Positions 26,599-35,407 of a DNA stretch of 64,000 nt are shown piece by piece. Each line of letters begins with the position of its first letter. Position 1 is the first letter of the stretch. The translations under genes were made by a program, and so were the position numbers. A model generated the notes under the pieces. The model worked only from the letters and a program-made list of their open reading frames with translations, had not been told where the DNA came from and searched no databases. The stretch is from Actinomadura sp. GC306 (GTDB lineage Bacteria > Actinomycetota > Actinomycetes > Streptosporangiales > Streptosporangiaceae), in assembly GCF_004348665.1 (NCBI RefSeq), contig NZ_SMKM01000002.1:1-64000 (forward strand). Direction: 5' to 3'.

Positions 26599-29237
26599 CG
26601 CTGCACCCGGAGCCGGCGGACGGGGGGATCGCTCAGCGCGACGGCCGCGTCGTCGGCGAAGCAGCGCAGCCAGTACGGCGCGGCGGCGGCCGGCGCGTCC
26701 AGCGACAGCTCGCCCGGCACGGGCACCTGCTCCCACCGGCCGAGCGTCTCCCCGTCGGCGGCCCGGTGCGGCATGACCCGCCCGGTGCGCAGCACCAGCG
26801 CGAGCCGTGCCAGCCGCAGCGGGCGCGGCGAGGTGAGCCGGACGGTCAGCGTCCGCCGCCACGGCGGCCCGGACCGCAGCACGTCGTAGCGGACGATCGT
26901 GCGGGCCGCGACCTCGGCGGTCACCGGCGGCCCGGTCACCCGGGAGCCGCCCACCGTCCCGGCCGCCGCGACCGACAGCTCGACGGGCTCGTCCGCGGGG
27001 ACGGGCAGCCTGATCCCGCCCTGGGCGTCGTACGCGGCGCGGGTGACGACCGCCCCGGACGCGGCGGCGGGCCGCGGCGCCTCGGCGCCGATCCGGTACG
27101 CGAGCTCGACCTCGGTGACGTCCGGCGGCCAGTCGAACCCGACGTGCACATGGTCGCCGCGCCGCTCGGCGACGAGCCGGCGCGGCGGCGGCAGGTTCAC
27201 GTGCCGGTGGTAGGCGCCGATCGCGGCGGTGCCCTCGGCGACGGTCACCGCGAGCAGCCACCCGCTGGAGCCGGGCCGCACCGCGAGCCCGCCGGGGACG
27301 GGGGCGCACGCCAGCCGCCGCGTCTCGCGCCGCACCTCCTCCAGCGGGACGAGCGCGCTGCGCGGCCACGGCGGCGGCCCCTCGGCCAGCACCAGCTCGG
27401 CCGTCCCGCTGCCGGGCGGGCCGAACGCGACCCGGACCAGGCCCGGGTCGGCCGGGTCGGTCTCGGCGGACAGCTCGTACACCGGCTCGGGCGGCGCGCT
27501 CGGCGTGGCCGACGCGCGCACCCCGTCCGTCACGACCTCCCGGCCGGCGGAGTCGAGGTACACCGCGCAGATCCGGTAGTGGTGCGTCCGGCCGTTGGGG
27601 ACGCGCTCGCGGAACCCGTCGCGGCCCGCCGGGACGGCCCGCCCGTCGCGGACGACGACGACCCGCGCCGCCTCCGCCGGGCACCGCCACCGCCCCGTGA
27701 CCTGGCCGTCCCCGGCCAGCAGCTCGACCTCGGCCGGGTCGGGCCGCACCAGCAGCGGCCCCGCCACGGCCGGCGCGGCGGCGGCGTCGCCGCGCACCGC
27801 GACGACGCCGTAGTACAGCGGCACGTTGACGGGCGGCCGCTCGTCCAGCGGGCCGGTCAGGGCCTCGCCGTCCCGGGCGTCGCGCGGCGCCCGGCCGGTC
27901 CGCCGCACGACCTGGTGCAGGATTTCGCCCGCCGTGGAGGGCGACGCCTCCCACGACAGGCGGACGGCGGCGCCGTCCACGTCGGCGCGCACCGCCGGGA
28001 CGGGGCGCGGCGGCAGCCGGCGCTGGTGGGCGGCGGCGCCGGGCAGGTCGCGGACGAGGCGGAGCGCGTCGGCCAGCAGCCGGTGGGCGCGGTCCGGGTC
28101 GCGCTCGGCCGCCGCGGTCTCGCGCAGGCGCAGCGCGGTGTCGAGGCGGTGCCGGGCCTCCGCGGCGAGGACCGCCTCCTCCGGCGCCCCGGCGTCGCCG
28201 GGGGCGCGGGGGAGGCCCGCCGCGTCGGCCAGCTCGGCCGCCGCGAACACCTCGCCCGCGTCCAGCAGCGCGCGCAGCCGCCCGGCGAGCCCGCCGCCCG
28301 GCGCGGTCTCGCGGACGACGGCGAACACCATGCGGCGCGCGTCGCCCTGGTCGATGCCGAGGTCCTCGGCCGCGTACCGCAGCAGCGCCCGCTCCGACGC
28401 CCGCTGCCGCAGCCGCTCGCGCAGCCGGTCGGCCACGTCGTAGCGGAGCAGCTCGGGCAGGTCGGCGCCCGACCGCAGCGCCGCGAGGACCGTGTCGGCG
28501 TGGGTGGTGCTCGTGTCGCGGCCGCGGCGCGCCCACCGCGCGCCGGCCGCGGCGACGGCGTCCGCGTCGAGCCGCAGGTCGCCGCCGGGCACGGCGAACC
28601 CGTCCAGCACGCGGACCGGTCCGGTCAGCCGGGACCCGAACAGGAAGTCGGCCAAATGGCGCATGCCGAGGATGTCCAGCGACTCCTGGACCTTCCGGAA
28701 CGCCGGGTAGGGCGCGGCGGTCGGCAGCGGGTCGGGCTCGCGGACCTCGATCCGGTCGTCGGCGGCGAGCCGCTCCAGCTCGGCGCGGGCCACCCCGCCG
28801 GTCCGCGCGATGCCCTCGATCTCGGCGGGCGCCACCATCTTCAGCACCCCCGCCGCGTCGGTGAGCCGCGCGCGGGCCCGGCTCCGGCGCCGCTCGCCGC
28901 GCTCGTGCCCGCTGCGCAGCCGCGCGGCAAGCGGGCGCAGGTCGCCGCGCTCGGCGGCGGTGAACAGCGGGGCCAGCTCGCGGTGCTCGGCCTCCAGCCG
29001 GTCGATCAGCTTGCGGTACTTCAGCTGCCCGCGGGCCCGCCGCCAGCACTGCCGCACCTCTTTCACGCGCGCCGTGACGTCCGGGCCGGTGAGTCCGTCG
29101 AGAGGATCTCGTCCCTTGGGGCCGGAGGACGGTGGTACGGGGAGCGCGTACCTGGCGCGCAGATCCTCGGGAGGCTGGTCGCCCGCCGCCCGCGCGGGCT
29201 CCAGTACCTCCCGCCGGTAGTCGTCGTCGAACGTCAC
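26595..29237 (-). CDS. Large protein with helical N-terminus and beta-sandwich (Fn3-like) repeats
   Basis: 880 residues. GTG 29237 has GGAGG about six bases upstream. Residues 1-400 are helical and rich in Arg, Ala and Glu. From about 420 on, several units of 80-100 residues look like fibronectin-III/Ig folds, with strand patterns such as AVRLSWEASPS, VPLYYGVVAVRG, THHYRICAVYLDSAG and VHVGFDWPPDVTEVELAYRI. No signal peptide is seen, so the repeats are probably cytosolic binding surfaces. It lies between the Hsp70 gene and GTPase 1. The likely role is a scaffold or sensor of the cassette; no family name is certain. Confidence 0.75.
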   Translation of the reverse strand: MTFDDDYRREVLEPARAAGDQPPEDLRARYALPVPPSSGPKGRDPLDGLTGPDVTARVKEVRQCWRRARGQLKYRKLIDRLEAEHRELAPLFTAAERGDLRPLAARLRSGHERGERRRSRARARLTDAAGVLKMVAPAEIEGIARTGGVARAELERLAADDRIEVREPDPLPTAAPYPAFRKVQESLDILGMRHLADFLFGSRLTGPVRVLDGFAVPGGDLRLDADAVAAAGARWARRGRDTSTTHADTVLAALRSGADLPELLRYDVADRLRERLRQRASERALLRYAAEDLGIDQGDARRMVFAVVRETAPGGGLAGRLRALLDAGEVFAAAELADAAGLPRAPGDAGAPEEAVLAAEARHRLDTALRLRETAAAERDPDRAHRLLADALRLVRDLPGAAAHQRRLPPRPVPAVRADVDGAAVRLSWEASPSTAGEILHQVVRRTGRAPRDARDGEALTGPLDERPPVNVPLYYGVVAVRGDAAAAPAVAGPLLVRPDPAEVELLAGDGQVTGRWRCPAEAARVVVVRDGRAVPAGRDGFRERVPNGRTHHYRICAVYLDSAGREVVTDGVRASATPSAPPEPVYELSAETDPADPGLVRVAFGPPGSGTAELVLAEGPPPWPRSALVPLEEVRRETRRLACAPVPGGLAVRPGSSGWLLAVTVAEGTAAIGAYHRHVNLPPPRRLVAERRGDHVHVGFDWPPDVTEVELAYRIGAEAPRPAAASGAVVTRAAYDAQGGIRLPVPADEPVELSVAAAGTVGGSRVTGPPVTAEVAARTIVRYDVLRSGPPWRRTLTVRLTSPRPLRLARLALVLRTGRVMPHRAADGETLGRWEQVPVPGELSLDAPAAAAPYWLRCFADDAAVALSDPPVRRLRVQR

Positions 29238-29262
29238 GGGCGCCTCCAGGGGCCGGGGGCGA

Positions 29263-30846
29263 TCAGCTGACCTGGACCTTCGACAGGGCCTTGCGGGAGC
29301 GTTCGACCTCCTCCTCGGACATGCCGCCGACGTCGACCTTCAGCTCCAGCCGCTCGCCGGTCTCCTTCTCCACGGCGGTGACGTTCAGCAGCCCGGACGA
29401 GTCGAGCGCGAACGTGACGCCGATCGGCCAGCCCGCCTTCTTGCCCGGCGGGACGCGGATCTCCCCGGTCGCGATCTCGGTGTTGTCGATCAGGTCGGCC
29501 GACTCCACGGCCCCGGCCTGCTCCATCACCCGGATGTCGGCGGACCGCTGGTCGTCGTAGACGGTGAAGAAGTCCTCGGTCTTCGCCGCGGGCAGGTCGT
29601 CGTTGGCGTGCACGAGGTGCGCGACGTTCTCGGCGCCGGTCTCCCGGTCGACGACCACGATCCCGAACGCGTGCGACGCGACGGTCTTGATCAGCCGCCC
29701 GGCGATCTGCTTCTGCTGCTCGGCCGACAGGCCCGCCCGGCTCGCCATCTCCTCGGCGCGCTCGGCGGCGCCCTCGCGGACGAGCCGCCGGTAGGTCTCC
29801 TCGAACGCGTACAGGGCCGCGCCCTTGGCGACCGCGAGGTCGGGGTCCTGCAGCCGGGGGGTGAGGCCCAGCTCGGTCTCCAGCCGCGCCGCGACGACCG
29901 GCATCTTCGTGGACCCGCCGACCAGGACGAGGTCGTCGTAGTCCTCGACGTTCTTGTCGGCGGCGGTCGACAGGGTCCGGCCGGTGATCTCGATGGTGCG
30001 GTCCAGGAGGTCCTTGGTGAGCTCCTCCAGCTTCTCCCGCGTCACCTCGACCGCCGCGACCCGCCCGCCGTGCATGACCCGCACGGTGTGCGCGGTGCGG
30101 GTGGTGAGGGCCTTCTTGGCGTCCTCGGCGTCGCGGCGGAGCTGCTGCTCGGTCTGCTTGTCGTCGAGGGGGTCGCCGGCGTCGGGGTGCTCGGCGCGGA
30201 ACCGCTCGGCGAGGTGCTCCACCAGCCGCGCGTCCCAGTCGGCGCCGCCGAGCTCGTGGTCGCCGTCGGTGCAGACGACCTCGATGTGCCCGCCGCGCAG
30301 CGTGATGACGGTGGTGTCGAAGGTCCCGCCGCCGAGGTCGTACACCAGGATCGTGCGGTCCTGGTCGGGGTTCAGCACGCCGTAGGTGATCGCGGCGGCG
30401 ATCGGCTCGGACACGATGTCGATGACGTTCAGCCCCGCGATCCGGCCCGCCTTGCGGGTCGCGTCGCGCTCGGCCGCGCCGAAGTAGGCGGGGACGGTGA
30501 CGACCACGTCGCGGGCCTCCTCGCCCGTGGTGGTGCGCGCGTCCGTCGCGAGCTTCAGCAGGATGAACGCCGACAGCTCCTCGGGGGTGAAGTCGATCCC
30601 GTGGATGGGGCGGGTGACGTCCCGGCCCATGTCGCGTTTGATCAGGCTGACGACGTTGTCGGGCTCCAGGACCGCGGTGTCCTTCGCGGTGGCGCCGACG
30701 ATGACGTTCTCGCCGCTCTCGAAGTAGACGACGGACGGGGTGGTGTCGGTGCCCTCCAGGTTGCGCAGCACCGCCGGCCGCCCGACGTCGTCGATGGAGG
30801 CAATGCAGGAGTACGTGGTTCCGAGGTCGATCCCGTAGACAGCCAT
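29263..30846 (-). CDS. Hsp70 family ATPase lacking the C-terminal lid
   Basis: 527 residues from ATG 30846, with GAGAGGGAC before it. The ATPase domain is complete: GIDLGTTYSCIA, TVPAYFGAAERDATRKAG, YDLGGGTFDTTV and VLVGGSTKMPVV. The beta-type substrate part follows (EIRVPPGKKAGWPIGVTF). The protein ends soon after VDVGGMSEEEVERSRKAL, about 85-110 residues shorter than DnaK, so the helical lid is absent. The usual DVTPLSLG linker region is also changed (IKTVASHAFGIVV). It is therefore not the housekeeping DnaK. It may bind folded partners of this operon and use the adjacent GrpE for nucleotide exchange. Confidence 0.9.
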   Translation of the reverse strand: MAVYGIDLGTTYSCIASIDDVGRPAVLRNLEGTDTTPSVVYFESGENVIVGATAKDTAVLEPDNVVSLIKRDMGRDVTRPIHGIDFTPEELSAFILLKLATDARTTTGEEARDVVVTVPAYFGAAERDATRKAGRIAGLNVIDIVSEPIAAAITYGVLNPDQDRTILVYDLGGGTFDTTVITLRGGHIEVVCTDGDHELGGADWDARLVEHLAERFRAEHPDAGDPLDDKQTEQQLRRDAEDAKKALTTRTAHTVRVMHGGRVAAVEVTREKLEELTKDLLDRTIEITGRTLSTAADKNVEDYDDLVLVGGSTKMPVVAARLETELGLTPRLQDPDLAVAKGAALYAFEETYRRLVREGAAERAEEMASRAGLSAEQQKQIAGRLIKTVASHAFGIVVVDRETGAENVAHLVHANDDLPAAKTEDFFTVYDDQRSADIRVMEQAGAVESADLIDNTEIATGEIRVPPGKKAGWPIGVTFALDSSGLLNVTAVEKETGERLELKVDVGGMSEEEVERSRKALSKVQVS

Positions 30847-30853
30847 GTCCCTC

Positions 30854-31600
30854 TCACCTGTCGGTACCGAGTGCGCCGTTCGTCGTCCGGCCGCTGGTCA
30901 TCGTCTCGCCGCGCCCGGTGCCGCGCGGGCGGTGCGAGCCGCCCGCGGCCGGGTCGCCGGCCCCGTTCGGGCCGGTCGCGGGGTCGTCGTCCGCCTCGTC
31001 CGCGGCGCCGGTGAGCCTGCCGACGCCGACCGCCGCCTTGCGCAGCACCTTGCCGCCCTGCGCGAACCCGTCGGACTGGACGGTCGTGACGGTGCCGTCC
31101 CGCATCGGGTCGTCGACCGGCGTCACCGCGACCGGCCGGTGCCGGGACGCGTCGTAGGGGGCGCCCGGCTCGACGGTGAACCGCTCCACGCCGAGCCGCG
31201 CCAGCGCGTCGGCGACGTCGTCGGCCACCGCCGCCAGCAGCAGGGCGGTCTGCTTCGGGTCGGGCGGGTCGGGCAGGTCCGGGCCGGCGAGCCGGTCCGA
31301 CTCGCGGCGCGCCTGGTCGTGCAGCCGGTACAGCGCCGCGCGGACCGGCTCCAGCATCGACTGGAGCTCGCCGCGGCGCAGCCGCTGGTTCTCCTCGTGC
31401 AGCCGGTCGATCACGGCCTCCCGGTGCGCGGCGCGCTCGTGCTCGCGGTCGAGCCGCGCGGCCAGCCCCGCCAGCGCGTCCCTGACCTCGGCGTGGAGCG
31501 CGGCCTCCGGGGGCTCGGCGGCGCCGGGCGATGCGGCGGCGCCGGGTTCCGGTTCGGCACCGGACTCGGTCTTGACTGGGGGATCCCCGTCCCTCGACAC
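30854..31600 (-). CDS. GrpE-like nucleotide exchange factor
   Basis: 248 residues from GTG 31600, with AAGGTGA upstream. The N-terminal 40 residues are acidic and Pro-rich. A long helix follows (RLDREHERAAHREAVIDRLHE, NQRLRRGELQSML), as in the GrpE dimer stalk. The beta domain is seen in VERFTVEPGAPYDASRHRPV and GTVTTVQSDGFAQGGKVLRKA. The tail is low-complexity. It should exchange nucleotide on the lidless Hsp70, seven bases downstream. It is the first gene of the operon, and no HAIR or CIRCE heat-shock site is seen before it. Confidence 0.82.
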   Translation of the reverse strand: MSRDGDPPVKTESGAEPEPGAAASPGAAEPPEAALHAEVRDALAGLAARLDREHERAAHREAVIDRLHEENQRLRRGELQSMLEPVRAALYRLHDQARRESDRLAGPDLPDPPDPKQTALLLAAVADDVADALARLGVERFTVEPGAPYDASRHRPVAVTPVDDPMRDGTVTTVQSDGFAQGGKVLRKAAVGVGRLTGAADEADDDPATGPNGAGDPAAGGSHRPRGTGRGETMTSGRTTNGALGTDR

Positions 31601-31789
31601 GTAGCGTCACCTTAATGCTGGGCGGCGTGAGGCGATAGGCCGACTGATGACCTCCACCGGACTCTAGTTTGACCGGTACCCGCCATTCCAGCACCGGCAA
31701 CACGACCGTTTTCGCGTGGCGACACCTTTGGGTAACACCAGGGAAACGGGGTTCGGCGAAGGTGGTGGCCGGAAAGAGGGGAGGTGGCC

Positions 31790-32434
31790 ATGTTGCTGCG
31801 GATACGTGTCCGGCTGCCGGACCGTCCGGGGTCGCTGGGGCGGGTCGCCCGGACGCTGGGGGCCGCGGGGGCCGATGTCGTCCAGATGGCGGTCCTGGAG
31901 CGCGGCAACGGCCGCGCGATGGACGACTTCACGGTCGCCTGGCCCGCCGGGGCGGGCACCGAGCGGCTGGCGGCGGGGATCGGCTCGGTGCCGGGCGTGG
32001 AGGTCGCCGGGATCTGGCCGACCGCGGAGCCGCAGGGCGGCTGCCCGGACGCCGCAGTGATCGGGCAGGTCGCGGCCGTCCCCGAGCGCGGCCCGGAGAT
32101 CGTCGCGGACGCCGTCCCCGCCATCCTGAGCGCCGACTGGGCGTGCCTGGCCGAGGTCGGGGCCGGCGGCCGGGCGGTGCCGGTGCACGCGAGCGTGGGC
32201 GGCGCGTCCGGCGCGGAGCTGCCGGACCTCCTGCCGCTGCGCCCGCGGGCCTTCACCGCGGCGGACGGCACCCAGTACGCGGTCTGCCCGCTGGCCAGGG
32301 GCGCCCTCGCGCTGGTCGTGGCCCGGACGGGCGCGCCGCCGTTCCACCGGACGGAGGTGGCCCGCCTGGAGCAGCTCGCCGCCGCCGCGGACGCCGTCCT
32401 GGCCGTCGAGCGCGCCGGGCGGTCGGCCGTCTGA
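31790..32434 (+). CDS. ACT domain protein
   Basis: 214 residues. ATG 31790 has GAGGGGAGG five bases away. Residues 1-75 form an ACT domain (LRIRVRLPDRPGSLGRVARTLGAAGADVVQM), the small-molecule-binding fold of amino-acid metabolism. The rest has no clear family, although Cys, Glu and hydrophobic strands suggest a GAF-like second domain (LPLRPRAFTAADGTQYAVCPL). It probably senses an amino acid or similar ligand. It is divergent from the grpE operon and converges on the PfkB gene. Confidence 0.82.
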   Translation: MLLRIRVRLPDRPGSLGRVARTLGAAGADVVQMAVLERGNGRAMDDFTVAWPAGAGTERLAAGIGSVPGVEVAGIWPTAEPQGGCPDAAVIGQVAAVPERGPEIVADAVPAILSADWACLAEVGAGGRAVPVHASVGGASGAELPDLLPLRPRAFTAADGTQYAVCPLARGALALVVARTGAPPFHRTEVARLEQLAAAADAVLAVERAGRSAV

Positions 32435-32456
32435 CCCGGGGCGGCGCTCGCCCGGC

Positions 32457-33374
32457 TCAGTCCAGCAGGGCGAGCGCCGTCTCCAGGTCGGTGAGGCAGG
32501 CGTCGGACCCGAGGCCCTGCGCGACGGTCGCGGCCGTCGCGGTGCCCCAGCGCGCCGCCTCGAACACGTCCAGGCCCCGCGCGAGCCCGGTGATGAACCC
32601 GGCGCAGTAGGCGTCGCCGCACCCGGTGGTGTCGACGACCTCGACCGGGAGGGCGGGCAGCCGCCGCACGCCCTCGGCGGTCGCGACGAGGCTGCCGGCG
32701 CCGCCGAGCGTGACGACCACCGTCCGCGGCCCCCTGGCGAGCAGCGCGCGGGCGGCCTTCTCCGGGTCGTCGTGCCCGGTGATCTCGGCGGCCTGCTCCT
32801 CGTTGGGCAGGAAGTGGTCGATGTGCGGCAGGAACGACGCCGCGCCGGTGAGCAGGTCGGGCATGGCGGACAGCAGGTCCATCGTCACGACGGTGCCGGT
32901 CGCGCGGGCGTGGGCGAGCATGTCGAAGAACGCGGGGTCGTTGAGGCCGAACGTGACGTCCGGGCCGCCGAGGTGGACGAAGTCCGCCGCGGCGAGCAGG
33001 CCGGGCCCGACCGCGCCGGCGGTGAGGGTCAGATTGGCGCCGGGCACGTGGAAGCTGGGCCGCCCGCCGTCCGGCCGGATCGGCAGGATCGACGCGCTGG
33101 TCTGGTCGGCGGTCCGCCGGACGAGCCCGCGCACGTCCACGCCGTTGCGCTCCATGATCTTCACCAGCAGGTCGCCGAGGTCGTCGTCGCCGATCGCGCC
33201 GACCGATATGACGTCGTTGCCGAGCCGGGCGAGGGCGACCGCGGTGCCCGCGGCGGCGCCCGCGGCGGTGACCCTGATCTCGTCCACGACGACGGTGCCC
33301 TGCCCCTCCGGGATGCCCTCGACGGGCCGCGCGAGCACGTCGAGGATGTGCGCGCCCAGTGTTACAACCGTCAT
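32457..33374 (-). CDS. PfkB family sugar kinase
   Basis: 305 residues from ATG 33374, with AAGGGG upstream. The family signatures are present: GAAAGTAVALARLG near residue 40 and the anion hole/catalytic base motif DTTGCGDAYCAGF near 250. It phosphorylates a sugar or nucleoside with ATP, as ribokinase-like enzymes do. The gene is divergent from a class II aldolase gene only 71 bases away, so kinase and aldolase may form a pathway in which a ketose is phosphorylated and then cleaved. The substrate is unknown. Confidence 0.92.
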   Translation of the reverse strand: MTVVTLGAHILDVLARPVEGIPEGQGTVVVDEIRVTAAGAAAGTAVALARLGNDVISVGAIGDDDLGDLLVKIMERNGVDVRGLVRRTADQTSASILPIRPDGGRPSFHVPGANLTLTAGAVGPGLLAAADFVHLGGPDVTFGLNDPAFFDMLAHARATGTVVTMDLLSAMPDLLTGAASFLPHIDHFLPNEEQAAEITGHDDPEKAARALLARGPRTVVVTLGGAGSLVATAEGVRRLPALPVEVVDTTGCGDAYCAGFITGLARGLDVFEAARWGTATAATVAQGLGSDACLTDLETALALLD

Positions 33375-33445
33375 GACCAGACCCCTTAAAGATCGTCAGG
33401 GCCGTAGCGTACGCGGTGCAGACCCGGGACGTGAGAGGTGTTCGC

Positions 33446-34090
33446 ATGTTGCTGAGGGACGAGCGGGACGAGTTGTGCGCGGTCGGCCGGCGCCTCGCCG
33501 CGACCGGCCTGGTCACCGGGGCGGCGGGGAACGTGAGCGTCCGGTCGGGCGATCTGGTCGCGGTCACGCCCGGCGGGGTGATGCTCGACCGGATGGAGCC
33601 CGCCGACTGCCCGGTCGTGGACCTGGCGGCGCGGCTGGTCGAGGGGGAGCGGGCGCCGTCGTCGGAGACCCCGATGCACCTCGCGCTGTACGAGGCGACC
33701 CCGGCGGCGGCGATCGTGCACACCCACTCGACGTACGGCGCCGTCGTGGCGACGACCATGGCCGAGCTGCCGCCGATCCACTACAACACCCTCCTGCTGG
33801 GCGGCGTGGTCAAGGTCGCCGAGTACGCCACGTACGGAACGCCCGAGCTGGCGGACAACGTCCGGGAGGCGATGGCCGGGGGCAAGCGCGCCGCGCTGAT
33901 GGCCAACCACGGCGGTGTCGCCATCGGCCGCGATCTGGACGAGGCGTTCGAGAACGCCCGCCTCCTGGAGTGGCTCTGCGGCGTGTACGTGCGGGCCAAG
34001 ATGATCGGCGAGCCCCGGATTCTTACGGAGGACGAGCTGGCGATGGTGGTGGAGCGCGGCCTGGCGCCCCCGGAGTTCCCGCGCGTGTAA
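33446..34090 (+). CDS. Class II aldolase/adducin family protein
   Basis: 214 residues. GAGAGGTG at 33433-33440 favours ATG 33446; GTG at 33416 and 33431 are also in frame. Zinc ligands of the fuculose-phosphate-aldolase family are visible: HTHS (residues about 93-95) and the third His in ANHGGVAIG. The catalytic Glu is in SSETPMH. The protein has the family's normal length. It cleaves a sugar phosphate to a dihydroxyacetone-phosphate-type product and an aldehyde, or acts as an epimerase of the same fold. The divergent PfkB kinase may make its substrate. Confidence 0.9.
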   Translation: MLLRDERDELCAVGRRLAATGLVTGAAGNVSVRSGDLVAVTPGGVMLDRMEPADCPVVDLAARLVEGERAPSSETPMHLALYEATPAAAIVHTHSTYGAVVATTMAELPPIHYNTLLLGGVVKVAEYATYGTPELADNVREAMAGGKRAALMANHGGVAIGRDLDEAFENARLLEWLCGVYVRAKMIGEPRILTEDELAMVVERGLAPPEFPRV

Positions 34091-34107
34091 CCTAACGCTT
34101 GCTAGGT
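34090..34107. promoter_or_regulatory. Inverted repeat before the enoyl-CoA hydratase gene
   Basis: ACCTAACGCTTGCTAGGT, with five-base arms (ACCTA/TAGGT), lies 19 bases before the hydratase start and overlaps the aldolase stop codon. Similar CTAxCnnGCTTG sites occur before actinobacterial acyl-CoA genes under TetR control. The repressor is not in view. Confidence 0.45.
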
Positions 34108-34125
34108 AGCCGTGGGAGGTCCGCT

Positions 34126-34929
34126 TTGCCCTTCGTCCTGATCGACCGGCCGCGCCCGCACGTCGCCCTCATCACCCTCAACCGCCCCGAGCGGATGAAC
34201 GCGATGGCGTTCGACGTGATGATCCCGTTCCGCGAGGCGCTGGAGGAGGTGAGCCGCGACAACGGGACCCGCGTCGTCGTCATCACCGGGGCGGGCCGCG
34301 GCTTCTGCTCCGGGGCCGACCTGGAGAACCCGGGCGACATCCCCGGCATCGACGGGCTCACCCTGCCCACCATCGCGCTGCGGTCGATGGAGCTGCTGGA
34401 CGACGTGGTCCGCGCGCTGCGCCGCGTCCACCAGCCGGTCATCGCGGCCGTCAACGGCCCCGCGATCGGCGGCGGGCTCTGCCTGGCGCTGGCGGCCGAC
34501 ATCAGGCTCGGCGCCGACACCGCCCTGTTCCGCGCGGCCGGGATCAACAACGGCCTCACGGCGAGCGAGCTCGGCCTCAGCTACCTGCTGCCGCGCGCCA
34601 TCGGCTCCTCCCGCGCCTTCGAGCTGATGCTGTCGGGCCGGGACGTGGACGCCGCCGAGGCCGAGCGCATCGGCCTGGTGTCGCGCGTCGTCCCCGGCGA
34701 CAAGCTCCTGGACGCCTGCTACGAGCTCGCCGAGCGGATCGCCGGGTTCAGCCGTCCCGGGACCGAGCTGACGAAGCGGATGCTGTGGTCCAGCCTGGAC
34801 GCGGCCAGCCTGGACGCCCACATGGGCCAGGAGGGCCTCGCGCAGCTCTACGTCCGGCTCACCACCCACAACTTCGAAGAGGCGATCAAGGCCCGCCGGG
34901 AGAACCGCCCGCCCGACTTCCAGGACTGA
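34126..34929 (+). CDS. Enoyl-CoA hydratase/isomerase family protein
   Basis: 267 residues. The TTG at 34126 has GGGAGG six bases upstream. It is a crotonase-fold protein: TLNRPERMNAM, GAGRGFCSGADL (first oxyanion loop), VNGPAIGGGLCLALAADI (second loop). The second catalytic position gives NNGLTASELGLSYLLPRAIG with Glu, as in hydratases. It would hydrate or shift a double bond in an acyl-CoA. The start lies just past the inverted repeat at 34090. No other beta-oxidation gene is adjacent. Confidence 0.92.
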   Translation: MPFVLIDRPRPHVALITLNRPERMNAMAFDVMIPFREALEEVSRDNGTRVVVITGAGRGFCSGADLENPGDIPGIDGLTLPTIALRSMELLDDVVRALRRVHQPVIAAVNGPAIGGGLCLALAADIRLGADTALFRAAGINNGLTASELGLSYLLPRAIGSSRAFELMLSGRDVDAAEAERIGLVSRVVPGDKLLDACYELAERIAGFSRPGTELTKRMLWSSLDAASLDAHMGQEGLAQLYVRLTTHNFEEAIKARRENRPPDFQD

Positions 34930-34962
34930 CGGGCGGCACTGACGGGCGGGTCTGACGGGCGG
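34925..34962. repeat. Three tandem 13-bp repeats at the hydratase stop
   Basis: ACTGACGGGCGG (34925-34936) is repeated at 34938-34949 and, with one changed base, at 34951-34962. The first copy holds the TGA stop codon. Probably slippage; no function seen. Confidence 0.7.
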
Positions 34963-34987
34963 GGCGGCGGCGTGGCACGCTGAAGGG

Positions 34988-35407
34988 GTGCCCAGGCTGT
35001 CCCCGGACGAGGCGCGCCGCCGGCTGGCGGCGGTCCCCGTCGTGCGCCTGGCGACGGTCGGGGAGGACGCGCGGCCGCACCTCGTCCCGGTGACGTTCGC
35101 CGTCCACCGGGGGAGCGTCTACACGGCCGTCGACCACAAGCCGAAGAGCACGCGGGAGCTGCGCCGGCTGGCCGACATCCGCGCCAACCCGCGCGTGGCG
35201 CTGCTGGCCGACCACTACGAGGACGACTGGGACCGGCTCTGGTGGGTCCGCGTGGACGGCCACGCGAAGATCGTGACCGATCCCGCGCGGATGGCCGAGC
35301 CCGTGCGCCTCCTCGCCGGCCGCTACGCGCAGTACCGCGACCGCCCGCCGGAGGGGCCGGTCATCGACATCACGATCGAGGGCTGGACGGGCTGGGCCGC
35401 GTCCTAG
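34988..35407 (+). CDS. PPOX-class F420-type flavin/deazaflavin-binding protein (Rv0121 subgroup)
   Basis: 139 residues, a single split beta barrel. Typical segments are VVRLATVGEDARPHLVPVTF, the cofactor-contact stretch VDHKPKSTRELRRL and ALLADHYEDDWDRLWWVRV, matching the small actinobacterial PPOX subgroup related to Rv0121. Members are thought to use coenzyme F420 or FMN; no reaction is proven. The GTG at 34988 has GAAGGG touching it, so translation may be leaderless. It overlaps the ADP-ribosylglycohydrolase gene tail to tail by four bases. Confidence 0.87.
   Translation: MPRLSPDEARRRLAAVPVVRLATVGEDARPHLVPVTFAVHRGSVYTAVDHKPKSTRELRRLADIRANPRVALLADHYEDDWDRLWWVRVDGHAKIVTDPARMAEPVRLLAGRYAQYRDRPPEGPVIDITIEGWTGWAAS

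Noticed and set aside
29263-30846. Housekeeping DnaK
   Set aside because: The lid is missing, no dnaJ or hspR follows, and the gene is locked in the GTPase operon.
31601-31789. Heat-shock operator (HAIR or CIRCE) before the grpE-hsp70 operon
   Set aside because: No CTTGAGT-N7-ACTCAAG or CIRCE-like repeat was found, so control by HspR or HrcA is not supported.
34925-34962. CRISPR-like or regulatory repeat array
   Set aside because: Only three direct 13-bp copies with no spacers; it is a simple tandem repeat.
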